From: Agriotes lineatus
Taxonomy: Eukaryota > Arthropoda > Insecta > Coleoptera > Elateridae
Reading direction: 5' to 3'
Length of the DNA stretch: 64,000 bases
NCBI GenBank assembly: GCA_940337035.1
Contig: CALNHX010001045.1
Coordinates: 1 to 64,000 of the forward strand
Below, piece after piece: positions 12,053-22,849 of this stretch. Within the stretch, counting starts at the first letter, position 1. Every line of letters begins with the position of its first letter. The translations under genes were made by a program, and so were the position numbers. The notes under the pieces are model-generated. The model was given only the letters and a program-made list of their open reading frames with translations, was not told the origin of the DNA and searched no databases.

Positions 12053-13146
12053 GGACTCGTTGGTAACTATGTAAATGCAAGTTACCAATGCAGTATCCTA
12101 AAAATAACTATTACCTACTTTGATATCTTAATGCGACTATTAAAACACAATGAAAATGTTCTTTTAATATGAAAAACGTCCTTCACTTCAGACAACTGAC
12201 AGATAATCACATTTACTTAAGAAATGTCAAAATTTTGATTATGTTTATGCCAAATAAATAAAAATTTGTATAATATGCATTGCAAATAACTTTTTAAGCA
12301 CTTGAGGCGATGTCAAACTCGACCTTGATTTCGTTTGGCAAAACAGGTCGCGTACCTAAAACACTTCAATATTGCAACTAGCAGCATAAATAGCTAATAA
12401 AGTGTGATCAGCTGTAAACAGGCGCTACTTTTACTTTTTATATTTATCTGGCAATAGAATATTCTACTGACAATAAAAAAGCAATTATCAATGGGACTCC
12501 GGGGAGTCTGGGGTTTAGAACGTTATTACACACAAATCCGCCGCTGATTGAAACTGGAACTTTTGCTCAACTTTGCCAATTTTATTAGCAAAGTTGAAAA
12601 AAACTAAAATATATTTTTAAGCACCCAACTTGTTTGATCCTTTCAGGCTTGCATTGGAAGCAACCAGAGTTCCTGGCAGCGCATCTGAAAGGACTTCGCG
12701 TGCATGATACGAAACGCCGAGTTCTAATCAAACTTGTATCGTTTACTTGTGTACAAGGAGTCGCTGCAAACTGCTCGCTAGGTGAAATCGATAAGTTTCA
12801 GGAGTTTCAGGTTGTTCTGGCGATAGCTGGCTGATGTAGCGGTGGGGCATGCGAGAAATTGCATAGACACCAAAATCGATTGGTGCATCTGTATACAGGT
12901 AATAAGATGGTATCTACAGAAGGCGCTGATGAAGCTCCTGCCTTATAAAGTTTCGTTAAAGCAACAGTATCAAAGATATTTTTTTAATTACGTTCAGGAG
13001 ACACGCTCTGTGCGTTCACGGCGAACTAACGAAATGTTATGTCGTGCTTTGTAATTTTTTGCAGTCTAGGCAGAAGTATAGATCTGAAAATAGTAAGAAG
13101 TGGAAGCTCTGCATGAGCTAATAAGAATAAAGAAAGTCTAAAAGGA
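12053..13146. other. No recognised gene
   Basis: Two short plus-strand frames (12634-12834, 12842-13054) resemble no family I know. The stretch near 12530-12600 (ccgccgctgattg, then ttgctcaactttgc) weakly echoes 9155-9220, so the H2 element may extend to about 12600. Confidence 0.4.
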
Positions 13147-13246
13147 GCAAATATATTATTATTTCGCTGCGCTCGTCGTGTCCCAAACCTAGGCGTGCTA
13201 CAATGGGCCCTCTTATGAAACTCGTATAATAATATACTATTAGGCG
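13147..13246. repeat. Small inverted repeat with ATATTATTAT ends
   Basis: About 15-bp imperfect termini (atattattatttcg / cgtataataatat) surround a GC-rich centre with cgctgcgctcg. It is a short MITE-like structure, possibly a decayed member of the hairpin group. No target duplication could be fixed. Confidence 0.45.
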
Positions 13247-13249
13247 ATC

Positions 13250-13955
13250 ATTAATCTCGTTAAAATTACTATTTAACGTTGTTGAATATTAGTTAAATCT
13301 CGTTTTAAAATTCATTTGGTTAATCCAATTCAAGAATGTGTTGCAATAACAAGGCAGCAATTCTGGTTGGTACGAAGTACTATAGGTCACCGACAGCGTT
13401 TCAAAACAGTCTACCAACATGTGAACAAACTACGCATTTTGCTAAATATTCATTTTGTGTTTACCTTTTACAATAAAGTCATAAAATATTACTAGATTAG
13501 CAGGTGTTTGTCAACATTTCTTTTAATCTAACTATACAAAATATTCTATATAAAAACAATAGCTTTAATTAATAAATCAGTATTAATCTTTGCAACTTTA
13601 CCCATTCACCATCTACAATGATATGCTTTCCCAGCCATAATCACTTGGTTTCTGAGCTGGCGGCCCCAAATCTCCTGCTATTAACATCCATTACGAATAA
13701 AATTACTAATACTTAGAATCCAGATCAGTACAATTACTTTTAATCTGAATAAATGACAGGTAATCTCGTTTAAATGCTTTATTATGTTATCAAAACTACT
13801 TTTTCTTGTTAAGATAATGCTCCATTAGTTTCAAGGTTATAACTTTCGTCCAAATTAGTTAAATATAATTTAGATTATGGTAACTATTTGAAAATTCAAT
13901 CTAGTAAATAAAATGTTTAATCTCTTTTGAACTACCTTACATCTGTTTGCACGTC
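13250..13955. repeat. Left part of a TCTCGTTTAAA-motif repeat, split by a LINE
   Basis: The motif TCTCGTT(T)AAA/TCTCGTTAAA recurs at about 13255, 13302 and 13763 here, and again at about 15861 and 15913 on the far side of the LINE. This suggests one older element interrupted by LINE insertion. No protein is visible. The exact outer ends are not resolved. Confidence 0.5.
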
Positions 13956-13988
13956 GTCGTCGTCGTCGACTTCTTCATGGATTAGGCT

Positions 13989-14286
13989 TCATGACCTGTT
14001 CCGGTTCAGTGTGCCATCGTTTTTGAGGTCTTCTTGTACCTTGGGTTCCTCTTGGATTGGTAGCTTCGATAGCATTTCTGGGCTCATTCTGTCTACATGA
14101 TATTCCCATCTTGTCCTGTATTTCATTATTTGGTCGTGTATTGATTGTACTTGTAGCTCATCTCTAATGTGTTCGTTAGTAAACCTGTCTAACCGGCTAC
14201 ATCCTTTGACTCCTGTTAAGAACCTCATTTCGGGGATTTTTGTATAATCCCTTTTTGTCATCTTCCATATCTCACTGGCATATAGT
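13989..14286 (-). pseudogene. LINE C-terminal tail
   Basis: The fragment reads through YASEIWKMTKRD and then MRFLTGVKGCSRLDRFTNEH with RWEYHVDRM, the pattern at the end of RTE-like and related LINE ORFs. It is separated from its RT by the inserted element. It is a different LINE family or subfamily from the 9546-11950 copy, judging by the tail sequence. Confidence 0.75.
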
Positions 14287-15161
14287 CAGAACTTTGAAAA
14301 AGTAGTTAATTGCTAATTACCAATTACCTCTCAATTAAGTAATTGAATTTCCAGATTTTTATTACTGAAATGAAATAGTAATTCAATTATCAATTACTTC
14401 CACTAGAAATTGTTGTCGTATATTTGTATTTGATAATATTTAGATATCCATGTGCTAGTAAATAGTTTTAAACAAGCAAATTGAAATTAATAAATAATTA
14501 TCATTAACAAATATTGTATAATGAAGCTATTTGCTGTCAATTGTTATGGAAACAATTACTCTGCACTTACCGCAAACATATTTTTCGCTTCTTACACAAT
14601 AATTATAAGCAAGTTACAATACTACATTCTGCACAGCCTATACTACACAAGACACATGCATATCTCATCTCCAAACATACGCGCCTGCACCAAACATATC
14701 TTTGCTCATGTACAAAACTAGGTGTTATTCGACTAGTCATAAGAAATCATAATTATACTTATATTGCGCCAGGAATGCCCTATTGCGATTTGCTTAACAA
14801 GAAACTTAACAAGGTCTTATCTTATTTTTGCGATCCAGAGATTTAATACCCAATCGAGGCCAGTAATTTAGTAAATGCACTGCCAGAAAGTAATTCAACT
14901 ACCGCCTGTAATTTTAATTATCACAAGTAATTCAAATACCTGTAAACTAATTTAAATACTTTAGAGTAATTTAATTGCTCAAAAGTAATTGAATAATTGA
15001 ATGTGGTATGTAATTACTTTCAAAAAATAATTGTCAATACTTTTTAACAAATGTGGCAATTACCAATTATAATTACCGCATTTTGAATAGTAATTGAATT
15101 TCAAGACAAATCCACCAAAAGAATTGAATTAGTAATTTAATTACAAAGTAATTAATTACTT
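14287..15161. mobile_element. 875-bp non-autonomous element with 8-bp target duplication (hAT-like)
   Basis: It is flanked by identical 8-bp copies CATATAGT at 14279-14286 and 15162-15169, lying inside the LINE coding region. Taking out the insert plus one copy puts the two LINE pieces in one frame, which supports the boundaries. The interior is dense in AATTACTT/TAATTAC motifs near both ends, as subterminal repeats of many hAT elements are. The left end starts CAGAACTTTG; the right end appears to lack the matching last ~13 bases. The 110-codon frame at 14514-14846 is not a recognisable transposase. Confidence 0.75.
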
Positions 15162-15489
15162 CATATAGTGGAGTGGGCACCGCCATTACTTTGTAAAATA
15201 TTATCTGCGTCTCTTTTCTTGTTTTATTTCTTAAAGCTCTTCTTCATCCTTTGAAATGAGTATATTTTTTGTCTATGTTCTGATCATAATTGTATAAGAC
15301 ATCGCAACGTAGATATCTGAGAGTCTGTATTTGCCCACGTTAGTGTTATCTATAATAATTTTAGTTCTTACGGGTTGTTTACCCCTAAAGGCCATTATTT
15401 TGTTTTAGGTGTTGATATTAACAATTGCATTCTTTTGATATATTATGTAGCCTGTAGATTGCTCGTTGTAGATTATCTTCTGAATTTGC

Positions 15490-15782
15490 GATTATAGCCT
15501 GGTGGTCTGCAAACATCGTACTGTCAACCAGTTTGTTTACATGTATTTGGACTCCCTTGGAGCTCCCTGTTTCCATGTCTTTATCATGTCGTCTATATAA
15601 ATATTAAATAGAATGGGCGCTAGGCCACATCCCTGCCTTACGCCTTGATTTATGTATGTCAAGCTTTTGCTGTCGTCGTTATATTCTATACTAATATTAG
15701 TGTTGTGATAAAGACTCTTTATTGCTTTTGCTAAATGAGGGGAATTCCATTTTCCTCTAGGATCAATCATAGTTTTGACCAT
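15490..15782 (-). pseudogene. LINE reverse transcriptase fragment with damaged active site
   Basis: INQGVRQGCGLAPILFNIYI (motif B) is followed by TMFADHQAIIANSED, where the family has F/Y-A-D-D. The second catalytic Asp is His, encoded at 15502-15504. This would abolish polymerase activity by itself. Below 15490 the frame continues as a stop-rich remnant to about 15180. Confidence 0.8.
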
Positions 15783-15830
15783 ATCACTTTAACGAAGGCT
15801 TTAGTAAACTAATGCTACGAGTTTCCAAGT

Positions 15831-16079
15831 TTCCAAATCTTGTTTGTACGTATGACATTTATTCTCGTTAATAAAATGGTTAAAATAAAGATTAATTCCG
15901 TTAAAATCACTTTTAGTCTCGTTTAAACGGCTTTCACTCTAGTAATTTAAACGATTAAATATCGTTTAAGTAATTTTATAAAGACTACTGGAAATATTAT
16001 TTAAACAATATTTAATAACGTTAAGACGACCTGTCGCCTTGTAATAGATATTAACGATACAAGTTTGATTATAAACATC
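15831..16079. repeat. Right part of the TCTCGTTTAAA-motif repeat
   Basis: It continues the motif-bearing repeat seen at 13250-13955 (TCTCGTTAAT at about 15861, TCTCGTTTAAAC at about 15913, and several cgtttaa/ttaaacg inversions). No coding sequence is visible. Confidence 0.45.
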
Positions 16080-16154
16080 TTAACAAAACGAATTTGATTG
16101 CCAAAAACGAAGCTGTGAGCCGAGTTTGCGGCAATCAAACGAGTCTCGTTAAGT
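16080..16154. repeat. Hairpin with 33-bp arms
   Basis: The arms start CTTAACAAAACGA and end TCTCGTTAAG, share TTTGATTGCC, and close on a short GC-rich loop with aagctgtgagcc. It lies at the right end of the TCTCGTT repeat and may be its terminus. Confidence 0.65.
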
Positions 16155-16229
16155 GCCATAAGCAAACGTGCATTGTTCAATATTTTATCTTCATCGATAA
16201 ATTCTGGTCCAATGTATTTTTTATATAAA

Positions 16230-16305
16230 AAGAGTGCCGTAATATTTATTGCCGCACTGAGTGCGGTAATATCTATTTATTACCGCACTGAGTGTGGTAA
16301 TGAAG
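16230..16305. repeat. Clustered palindromic units TACCGCACTGAGTGCGGTA
   Basis: A short palindrome (accgcactgagtgcggt) and a second diverged copy stand about 35 bp apart, separated by tatctattta. An open frame of 116 codons (16173-16523) crosses this repeat; its later part is hydrophobic, but I recognise no family and do not call it a gene. Confidence 0.5.
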
Positions 16306-17082
16306 CTCTTAATGATACTAAAATTAATTGGTTAATAGTCTATAACAACACCGATGAAGATAAATTACATTTAATCACCTTGTGGCTCACTAGAAATTCA
16401 GTTACAATTTTAATATTTGCCGTTGCGAGTATAACGTTTCTCCAACATTTAAACCTTTGGATTCTCCAAGCCGACTGTCATTTTGAGTTGCGGGAACATA
16501 CCAGGGCAATTGTAGGAGTTTGAGTTAGTTTAACCACTAATTGAGAATGCGCTTCCCACACTTCGTTGAAGCAACACATTTGCAGAGTCTAAGCAAACTG
16601 AGTCTAGGTAGAATAAGTGAAGTCTTGTGTACGAACTCTGCTTTTCTCCCAAGTCGGTGTTAGGTTAAATATTTACACGTGTTAAAAGCAATTTTTTGGC
16701 GTTTTTCTATTTTAGTAAACCAACTCAGGATATGATTTTTTCAAATTTAATGGAAGACAGTTTTAAAAACCGATGATTAGCAAGTGGGCGTGTTCCTCGA
16801 TTAATTTTCAATTGAAATTCACTTTATTTGAACACTATATAAACGCTTTAAGAATAACACCATGAAGTTTACACTAGTACGAGGCGTTTACTACAGCTCG
16901 CTGAGCAGCGCAGTATTATTTGGGAAGTCATAAATTAGTGTTTGGCGGTGTGGCGTACCACGAGCTGTAGTTGGATATAAATAAAACAGTTGCCAGTTAC
17001 ATATTCTATTTCCTTTGGATGTTAAGTGCCCATACTATTAAATTTTGATAGAAAACTGAAAATAATAATGGCATTTCCGACT
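16306..17082. other. No recognised gene
   Basis: AT-rich sequence. A short GC-richer patch near 16880-16975 contains two copies of the group acagctcg/acgagctgtag. There are no splice-flanked exons of known proteins. Confidence 0.4.
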
Positions 17083-17836
17083 TGGGACGAGCGCGTGACG
17101 TTAAAAACAGTCGGGTCACATTGGGTCACGGCGGGTCCCGTCGTGAACGTGAGTAATATTTGAAAATTGGGCCGTAAACGTGAGTAAACGTAAATGAAAA
17201 TATCCAAGGCGTAATCCACGTTTTACTTTAAATATTTAGTATCCAATAAAAGACTGCAGAGTGCCCCGCTCCCTCACCGCCGACCCCTGTGGAAGATCTA
17301 GAACTGAAGCGGGAGGCCAAGGTACTATGTGGCAGCCTGCAGCGACGGAGCTTTGCACCTGTGTTGTGTTGTGAATATTGTGTCAATCGCGTGTCTGCGT
17401 CTATAGGCGACCGAGTAGAACTTACTTTTAGTTCCCGGACGTAAAAGTACTTTTAAACCTAGGAATTAAAAGTGTTGTCTAGCAACATATACCTTCTACC
17501 GTCTTGTAGGTACTCATATCAGTAAGGGAAACGTCAATTCCACTGACAATTTTTGGTATTAAAAGTAATGTCTTTGAAGAGGGTTGTATGAAATGTTTTT
17601 GCGAGGAATCAGTATTTATCCCTTGTTGTAAGCTATTGCAGTCGGTTTCTTTTGTGTCTACTTTCTGATTGCAACATATTGCGTAAATTATTTTATTTTA
17701 TAGTTTTAATTCTATTGCAGGAGGGTCACAACATTAATGTGAGTGAACGTGAGCGTGAGCGTGCGTGAACGTGAGTGTTTTTAAAGCAACCGTGAAACGT
17801 GCGGGACGTGAGTGAATACTCACTCACGCGCCCCTC
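17083..17836. mobile_element. Non-autonomous hAT-like element with CGTGAGTGAA subterminal repeats
   Basis: The left end reads gggacgagcGCGTGAc and the right end, inverted, reads ggGGCGCGTGAgtga. Degenerate CGTGAGTGAA-type units cluster just inside both ends (17130-17200 and 17735-17830). A second copy of the left end lies at 50816 with the same ordered motifs (GTCGGGTCACnTTGGGTCAC, then GGCGGGTCCCGTCGTG). A GGG-start TIR plus subterminal repeats suggests hAT. No target duplication was confirmed. Confidence 0.65.
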
Positions 17837-19536
17837 TCTCTCTATTTCCAAATTTCAAAATAGTGACACAGCGTACAGTCGTGTTCACAAATGTGTTGTA
17901 CAGAGACAGTTATAAGTTTATTGATAATTGTGTTCTACTCAACAAATGCTCACACTGTATCATTAACTAAGTAGACCTGGATGTCTACTTTCACAATAAT
18001 TGTTTTTGAACTTTTTGTAATGAATTCATATTCACAAAGCACAAATGCTATACAACACTTTAATGAACACGACTGTACATATAACCGTCTCCAAACTCTG
18101 TTACAACGCAACATCAACCACAATAAAATTAGGGAAGAGGGGGAATGGTTCAATTTCTCCACCATCAGTTAAGATCGGATTGTTGCTTAACCTGCAAAAT
18201 CAGGTATCATAATTCAGTAAGGAAATTCTGTAGAAGAAAATACAAGGGCTGCAAAACCTTCAGTAGATCGTCCTGTGTCAATCTACCCTCAAAAGCGAGG
18301 AATTCTAAGAAAGCCATTTTAAAGTATTTCGCTTTATCCCCTTTTTATTCAGAGCTTCGTATTAAAATGACTTGGCCACCGCTACGACAAGAAAGGTTGT
18401 TTATACAGTATTCACAATGGCAAATGGCGCGGGCATAAAGAAATGTTTGAAGATTGACCTCTTTACATAAAGCGGATCCGAATTCTGGTTTTTGCAAGTG
18501 CCAGCGACCCGCAAAATGTGGCCGTTGAAGGTAAATAGGCCTTTGTGAGTTTCGCATATTGCGTAGTTTCGTTGGAAACCAAATAAAACTTGACATCAAC
18601 ATTATGAGCCAAGCATGAATTTATATTCACATCTATCGTAAAATATAATAATTCTGCTCGCAGCGCTAATGTTAATTTGAGAAAACGGTATGTGCTTGTA
18701 ATTATAAATAACAAAAATAGATAAAGTTGAAGCTAAGTTAGCACAGCTTAGGCAAGTTTAGTAAATCAGACCGACTTTCCCTCTAATATTTTCCTTCAAA
18801 GCGTAATGGGAAACGAGATATTCTTTCATTCTTGCCACTTTTAAGCAACTTTTAATATCTTGATACATAATAAAACTTTGCAAATATACAGGGTGCCCAT
18901 TTTAAAACTCCGAGCTAAGTGTATATGTAAAAAAGTGCAAAAATCACAGCTATCGCCACAATACAAAGGGAAAGAGTGTTGTTATCGCTTGTTAGATTAG
19001 TGCTAGTTTTGGGATTGTGTGTCTTTAATGGCAGAAAACAAAATATTACAGGATGCAACTGTTTGTAATTAAAACCAATAGCGTGTTTCGCAAACGTGCG
19101 CGCAGATCAAAGGCACCAGCCAACTGTGATATTTTTTTACTACAGTGTTTGCACAGCTCCAGCCTATCATTTCCGAAATAAATTAGTCGGTAATTCGATA
19201 TCCGGTATAAATTACTCTACCCATTTTTGAAATTAATCTTTATTTCTATTAGTCTTAAGAAATCAGTAAAATTCAATTGTGTGTAGTTAATTTTTAACTA
19301 AATTTGGTAGAATAAAACTTACTTGTTGAACTTGCTTTCCGACAGCGTGCTATAGCGGAAGAACTCGACAAGTTACATAAAAGTTAAACTCACTCATAGC
19401 TGCCAAGTAAAGCTCAAGGTAAACAGCGCTGGTAATTAATTCAGCCGATGAGCAAACATTGCAGCCGAGCAATTCGACTTTCCGATACAAACTTTCTTTT
19501 GAGGTTTTTCCAAACTGATAATGGTTTTCGTTTCAG
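17837..19536. other. Upstream intron or flank of exon A
   Basis: No exon is recognised. At 18888 the sequence TACAGGGTGCCCATTTTAAA looks like the terminal repeat of a TA-inserting MITE, but no matching inverted end was found downstream. Short frames at 17950-18714 overlap on both strands and look random. Confidence 0.4.
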
Positions 19537-19587
19537 GGTATGACCTGATAGAGTGGCTGATGGAGCGCCTGGGAATCGAGGAATCAG
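19537..19587 (+). CDS. RGS7: RGS7-like protein, internal exon A (first part of DEP domain)
   Basis: A 51-nt exon bounded by tttcgtttcag upstream and gtgagt downstream. It translates as 2 bases + YDLIEWLMERLGIEES + 1 base. This matches the DEP domain of R7-family RGS proteins (the SDIVQWL-like helix of vertebrate RGS7). DEP binds the R7BP/SNAP-type membrane anchor and helps position the RGS-Gbeta5 complex that speeds GTP hydrolysis on Galpha-o/i. The phase (1 base carried over) fits exon B exactly. Upstream exons with the N-terminus must lie left of the window or were missed. RGS6/7/9/11 orthology within the R7 family is not resolved. Confidence 0.85.
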
Positions 19588-19877
19588 GTGAGTTTGCTCT
19601 TTGCGGTTAAGTAACTTGCCTCCGGCATGACGTTCGCTCGTTATTGATCTGGTCGTAGGATGATGATAAAATGTGCTTCTCGTGTTCCCTGACGACACGG
19701 ATAAGTTTATGTACCGATATGTAGATATTTTAATGCCCCCATCAGCATCTGCAAAAGGCATTAGTCAATGTAAACGCATGGCCGTCGCGAGAGATGTGTA
19801 ATGGGATAAACTTGCTTCTCCTTCCATCCAAAGAGGCATCAAAAAGCAGGAGTAGAAAAGTATTATCATATACAATA

Positions 19878-20041
19878 CCGCGAGCGGTCGACGAATTGTC
19901 GAAAATTTTTGTCAAAGTGTATGAGTGTTTATTGCTTCGATATAAATTGGTCGAGTGCGACAGCACGAGACCAATTTTGAAGCAATAAACACGAATAAAC
20001 ACTTTGACAAAAATTCATGCAATTCGTCGGCTGCAAGCGGC
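19878..20041. repeat. Hairpin element H3 (~75-bp arms)
   Basis: The arms begin CCGCGAGCGG and end GCAAGCGG, sharing GACGAATTG, TTTTTGTCAAAGTGT and GTTTATTGCTTC, with small indels. The centre is ggtcgagtgcgacagcacgagacc. It is the first of two adjacent hairpins; the open frames over it on both strands are artefacts of the palindrome. Confidence 0.8.
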
Positions 20042-20230
20042 ATTTGAAGGACTATTCAACGAACAAAATTGACATTTCTTAGTAATTAATCAATTTTATC
20101 ACGTCCTCTTTGAAAATAAAAAGCTGTTGACGTAAAATAAATTGTTTGTCAAATTTGACATTTCTAATATCATATTTGATTAATTTTACAGGAAGTTAAA
20201 TAAATGTCACAGGAAGAGAAAAAAATTGTC

Positions 20231-20405
20231 AGTAGAAATATAACAAGTGCTTGAAAAATTTCCGGAAATATTTGGAAATATGTTCTGCAGCTATTTTTTC
20301 AGTTCGCATGCACGAATGCTTTTGTTGAAAAAAAATAGCTGCAGAACATATTTCCAAATATTTCCATAGGGAAATTTTTTAAGCACGCGTTATATTTTGA
20401 TAGAA
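20231..20405. repeat. Hairpin element H4 (~80-bp arms)
   Basis: The outer ends contain aaatataac/gttatattt and the arms share GGAAATATTTGGAAATATG and TTCTGCAGCTATTTTTT. The loop is about cgcatgcacgaatgc. An X-box-like motif lies 152 bp to the right. H3 and H4 may be parts of one ~800-bp element spanning 19878-20680. Confidence 0.8.
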
Positions 20406-20556
20406 AATATCACGAATGAAAAAACACAGTAAAGAAAACATTTTTATTAAAAAAATTACGAAACTAATATCTAAGTACTAATAGTTTACGGTTTTTTGTG
20501 ATGACAGTGACATAAGTGGAAATTTTCCGGTAAATTTCCGATTATCAATTTTCGCC

Positions 20557-20570
20557 GTTACCATGGCAAA
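20557..20570 (+). promoter_or_regulatory. X-box-like motif GTTACCATGGCAAA
   Basis: It fits GTnRCC-nn-RGYAAm, the pattern bound by RFX-family winged-helix factors. An ATTGG (inverted CCAAT) follows at about 20646, in a stretch similar to that after the 9129 motif. No expression evidence; motif resemblance only. Confidence 0.4.
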
Positions 20571-20740
20571 TTTCTAACTAAATTTGCATAAGGGATATTG
20601 TCATTAAAACTCCGCTAGCGGAATTGTTGCACAATTTTACGCTGATTGGTGGCAAATGACATAAATACTAAATTATGATTGGTGAATAGTTAACTTGAAG
20701 GGGGTGAGTTGAATAGTCTTTTATATCATATATCCCTAGA

Positions 20741-20942
20741 TTAAAAAAAAGCTGATCCTCAGTGGACTGTGGAAATTCAAACGTATGAATACGGGTTAGC
20801 AGGTTAGGTTTTGCTCCAGTCTGTGTCAAAATTGATGCAAAATCTAACCTGATAACCTCGAATTTAACATAGACTTACAGTGCCACCAACATATAATTCA
20901 TACGTTTGAATTTCCCCAGCCCGCTGAGGATCAGTTTTTTTA
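20741..20942. mobile_element. ~200-bp MITE with ~42-bp terminal inverted repeats
   Basis: The ends read TTAAAAAAAAGCTGATCCTC and, inverted, TAAAAAAACTGATCCTCAGC. The TIRs continue through a shared AAATTCAAACGTATGAAT. The interior has a second smaller inversion (gcaggttaggttttgc / gcaaaatctaacctg). No protein. The target duplication is not clear, so no superfamily is assigned. Confidence 0.75.
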
Positions 20943-21779
20943 TCTCTCGATATGACGATTGAGAAGAAAACTAATTAAACAAGGCACCTAGTATATGCAA
21001 TGAATATCTTGCTTATCTTAGGTGATACAATGTCAACCAAACTGACTCAAAGTGGCGTAATTTAGCTCAAGTATATTTAAGCCTGCTAGTCTCATATTGG
21101 ATTGACGCTAGTTAAGCCCAGGCTCTTGCCAACTGGCAGTTCCAGAACTACAGATAGAGCTAAATAAATCCCATATCGGACTAGCATGCTCGTCGGTTAC
21201 TGCATCATCGTTTAACCCAGGCAACACTCTGCTAAGACATCCACCTCACAAAATATTCGAGGGCGGAAAATTTGTGAAAAGGCAATCAGCATGCACTTGA
21301 GTTGAGCCAGCCGGTTTTTACGTTAATCCCATATCTTTCACTTGAATATATTGAGATGGTGTTGAGAATATTTTTTAACTTTAAAAGTTTTTCAAGAACA
21401 TCTTCTGGTAACTAAATTTTTAAAGGCTCGAGCGATTTCTCTTTCAATAGTAAGTCATGATTATTATACCATCGAAGAGCTTTATAGATAGAGAGAGAGA
21501 GAGCGATATATATATATAAAGTTGTGTATGGTTAAATGATGGCATGCAAAAATTCTCTTTTTGAAAAACATTATTATTTACAACCAACCAAATAAAACAA
21601 AGGTCTACTAATAGAGTTACAGATTGAATTTTGTATTAGGACGACTCTACATTATTAAAAATTTCCGTTTCAGCATGGTCTTTATTAAAGTGAAATAACA
21701 TCGAACTGAAACGTATTATTACAACTAAGGTATATTCTCAATCTGCAAAGTGTAAGAATTTCGTTTTTCAATTATAGAA
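20943..21779. other. Intronic sequence without genes; includes a GA/TA microsatellite
   Basis: No coding similarity. Two related blocks, with cccatat..ggactagc at about 21170 and ctcatattggattgacgctag at about 21091, suggest an old dispersed repeat. A short (GA)n then (TA)n tract lies at 21489-21520. Confidence 0.4.
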
Positions 21780-22310
21780 TAAATTTAGGATTTGCGGATT
21801 TAAAAAGACTTACGACAAGACACCGCAAAAGATGCTATAAAAAGATAGATATCATGGATAACTAATCGTTGTCAGAAATTTATACAAAAAAACAAGGTAG
21901 CTATAAAAGTGGGACGTAATCTTACTAATGGCTTTGAAACATCCAGAGGTTTCCTACAACGATACTCCACATCGCTTTTTTTAAATATTTATCAAATACG
22001 CTTTTTAAAAAACTGGAAAAGAACGTGCGAAAGTTGGGGCATTCCAATCAAAAACAACATTTACATATTATGAACTGCGCTTCTTATCAGATTGTCAGAA
22101 CACAAAATAAAGGAGACTCAAGTTAGCTGTATATTGTGACAGCTACGAAAAGAATTTAAAAAAGCAAAAGTAGAAATACATTTTAACAAAACGCAATATT
22201 CAGCAACCGTAGATGAAAATATAACGAATTTAGGTATTGCCGAGGATCTGGAAATAAATTTGAAAATGCTGAAGGAAAATGAGGAGTGGCCATCACACGA
22301 CTTTCTTTTA
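21780..22310 (+). pseudogene. LINE reverse transcriptase remnant (plus strand)
   Basis: Stop-interrupted conceptual reading gives DLKRLTTR, then VAIKVGRNLTNGFETSRGFL with STSLFLNIYQ, which follows the LINE RT motif A-B spacing (G-x-x-Q-G-C-x-L-S-P replaced in this copy). It continues with KVEIHFNKTQYSATVDENI, the position of the 'KT-Y' motif after motif C. There are several stops and at least one frameshift around the expected YADD. A dead, old fragment. Confidence 0.6.
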
Positions 22311-22849
22311 TAACTTACACAAGCAGATTTCAGTTTACAGTGACAACTGTAAAACATATGACGCCAAAATAAATGTCATTGTTTCTCTCCACAGGTATAA
22401 AATTATGCATCCTAACAAAATTTACTGATTTTTACAATTATTTTTAAATTCAACGAAAAACAGATAAGTAATGAAATGTAACAAAATCTGTAAAGGACTT
22501 TACAGGGAACTTCCCTCGCAAGTGGAGGTTTGGAACTAAAAATTTTGGAGATATCAATGGAAAAAAATATTTAATTTTTAAGTTGATCACCCTGAATATA
22601 TTTGACTGAAACTTTCTCGGTTTTGTGTGATGTAGATATATAATCCGCATATAAAATATCGTCCCCTTCCAAGCATTTTTTTAGTTATGCAGCCAACAAA
22701 CGGTTTTTCGTAATCTAGTGGCCCTTAAACGTAAAGATCTAAAAAACTCAAAGAAGGTGATTTTTTCGTGGAAACAATACTCCCCTCGTAATTTGGAAAA
22801 ATTATTAAAAAAATGTGATTATTTCAAAATCTATGTATTTTATAAGTTA
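22311..22849. other. Intronic sequence with a dispersed repeat at 22595-22710
   Basis: The segment TTTGACTGAAACTTTCTCGG through agttatgcagccaacaaac is a diverged copy of one at 52640-52725. A third, inverted relative is at about 62120-62165. The rest is AT-rich and unassigned. Confidence 0.5.

Larger units (their letters stand above)
13956..15830 (-). mobile_element. Second LINE fragment, interrupted by an 875-bp insert
   Basis: Minus-strand non-LTR retrotransposon with RT motif B and C pieces at 15490-15790, a gap filled by an inserted element (14287-15161), then the C-terminal tail at 13989-14286. It ends in an (ACG)n-type microsatellite tail at 13953-13972. The 5' end is truncated near 15800-15830, inside the RT palm. 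Dead copy: truncated, stops present, and the catalytic motif altered. Confidence 0.8.

Noticed and set aside
14514..14846. 110-codon frame as hAT transposase
   Set aside because: No hAT dimerisation or catalytic motif; the element appears non-autonomous.
16173..16523. 116-codon frame as a membrane protein
   Set aside because: Crosses a palindromic repeat, has no family match and no splice or promoter context.
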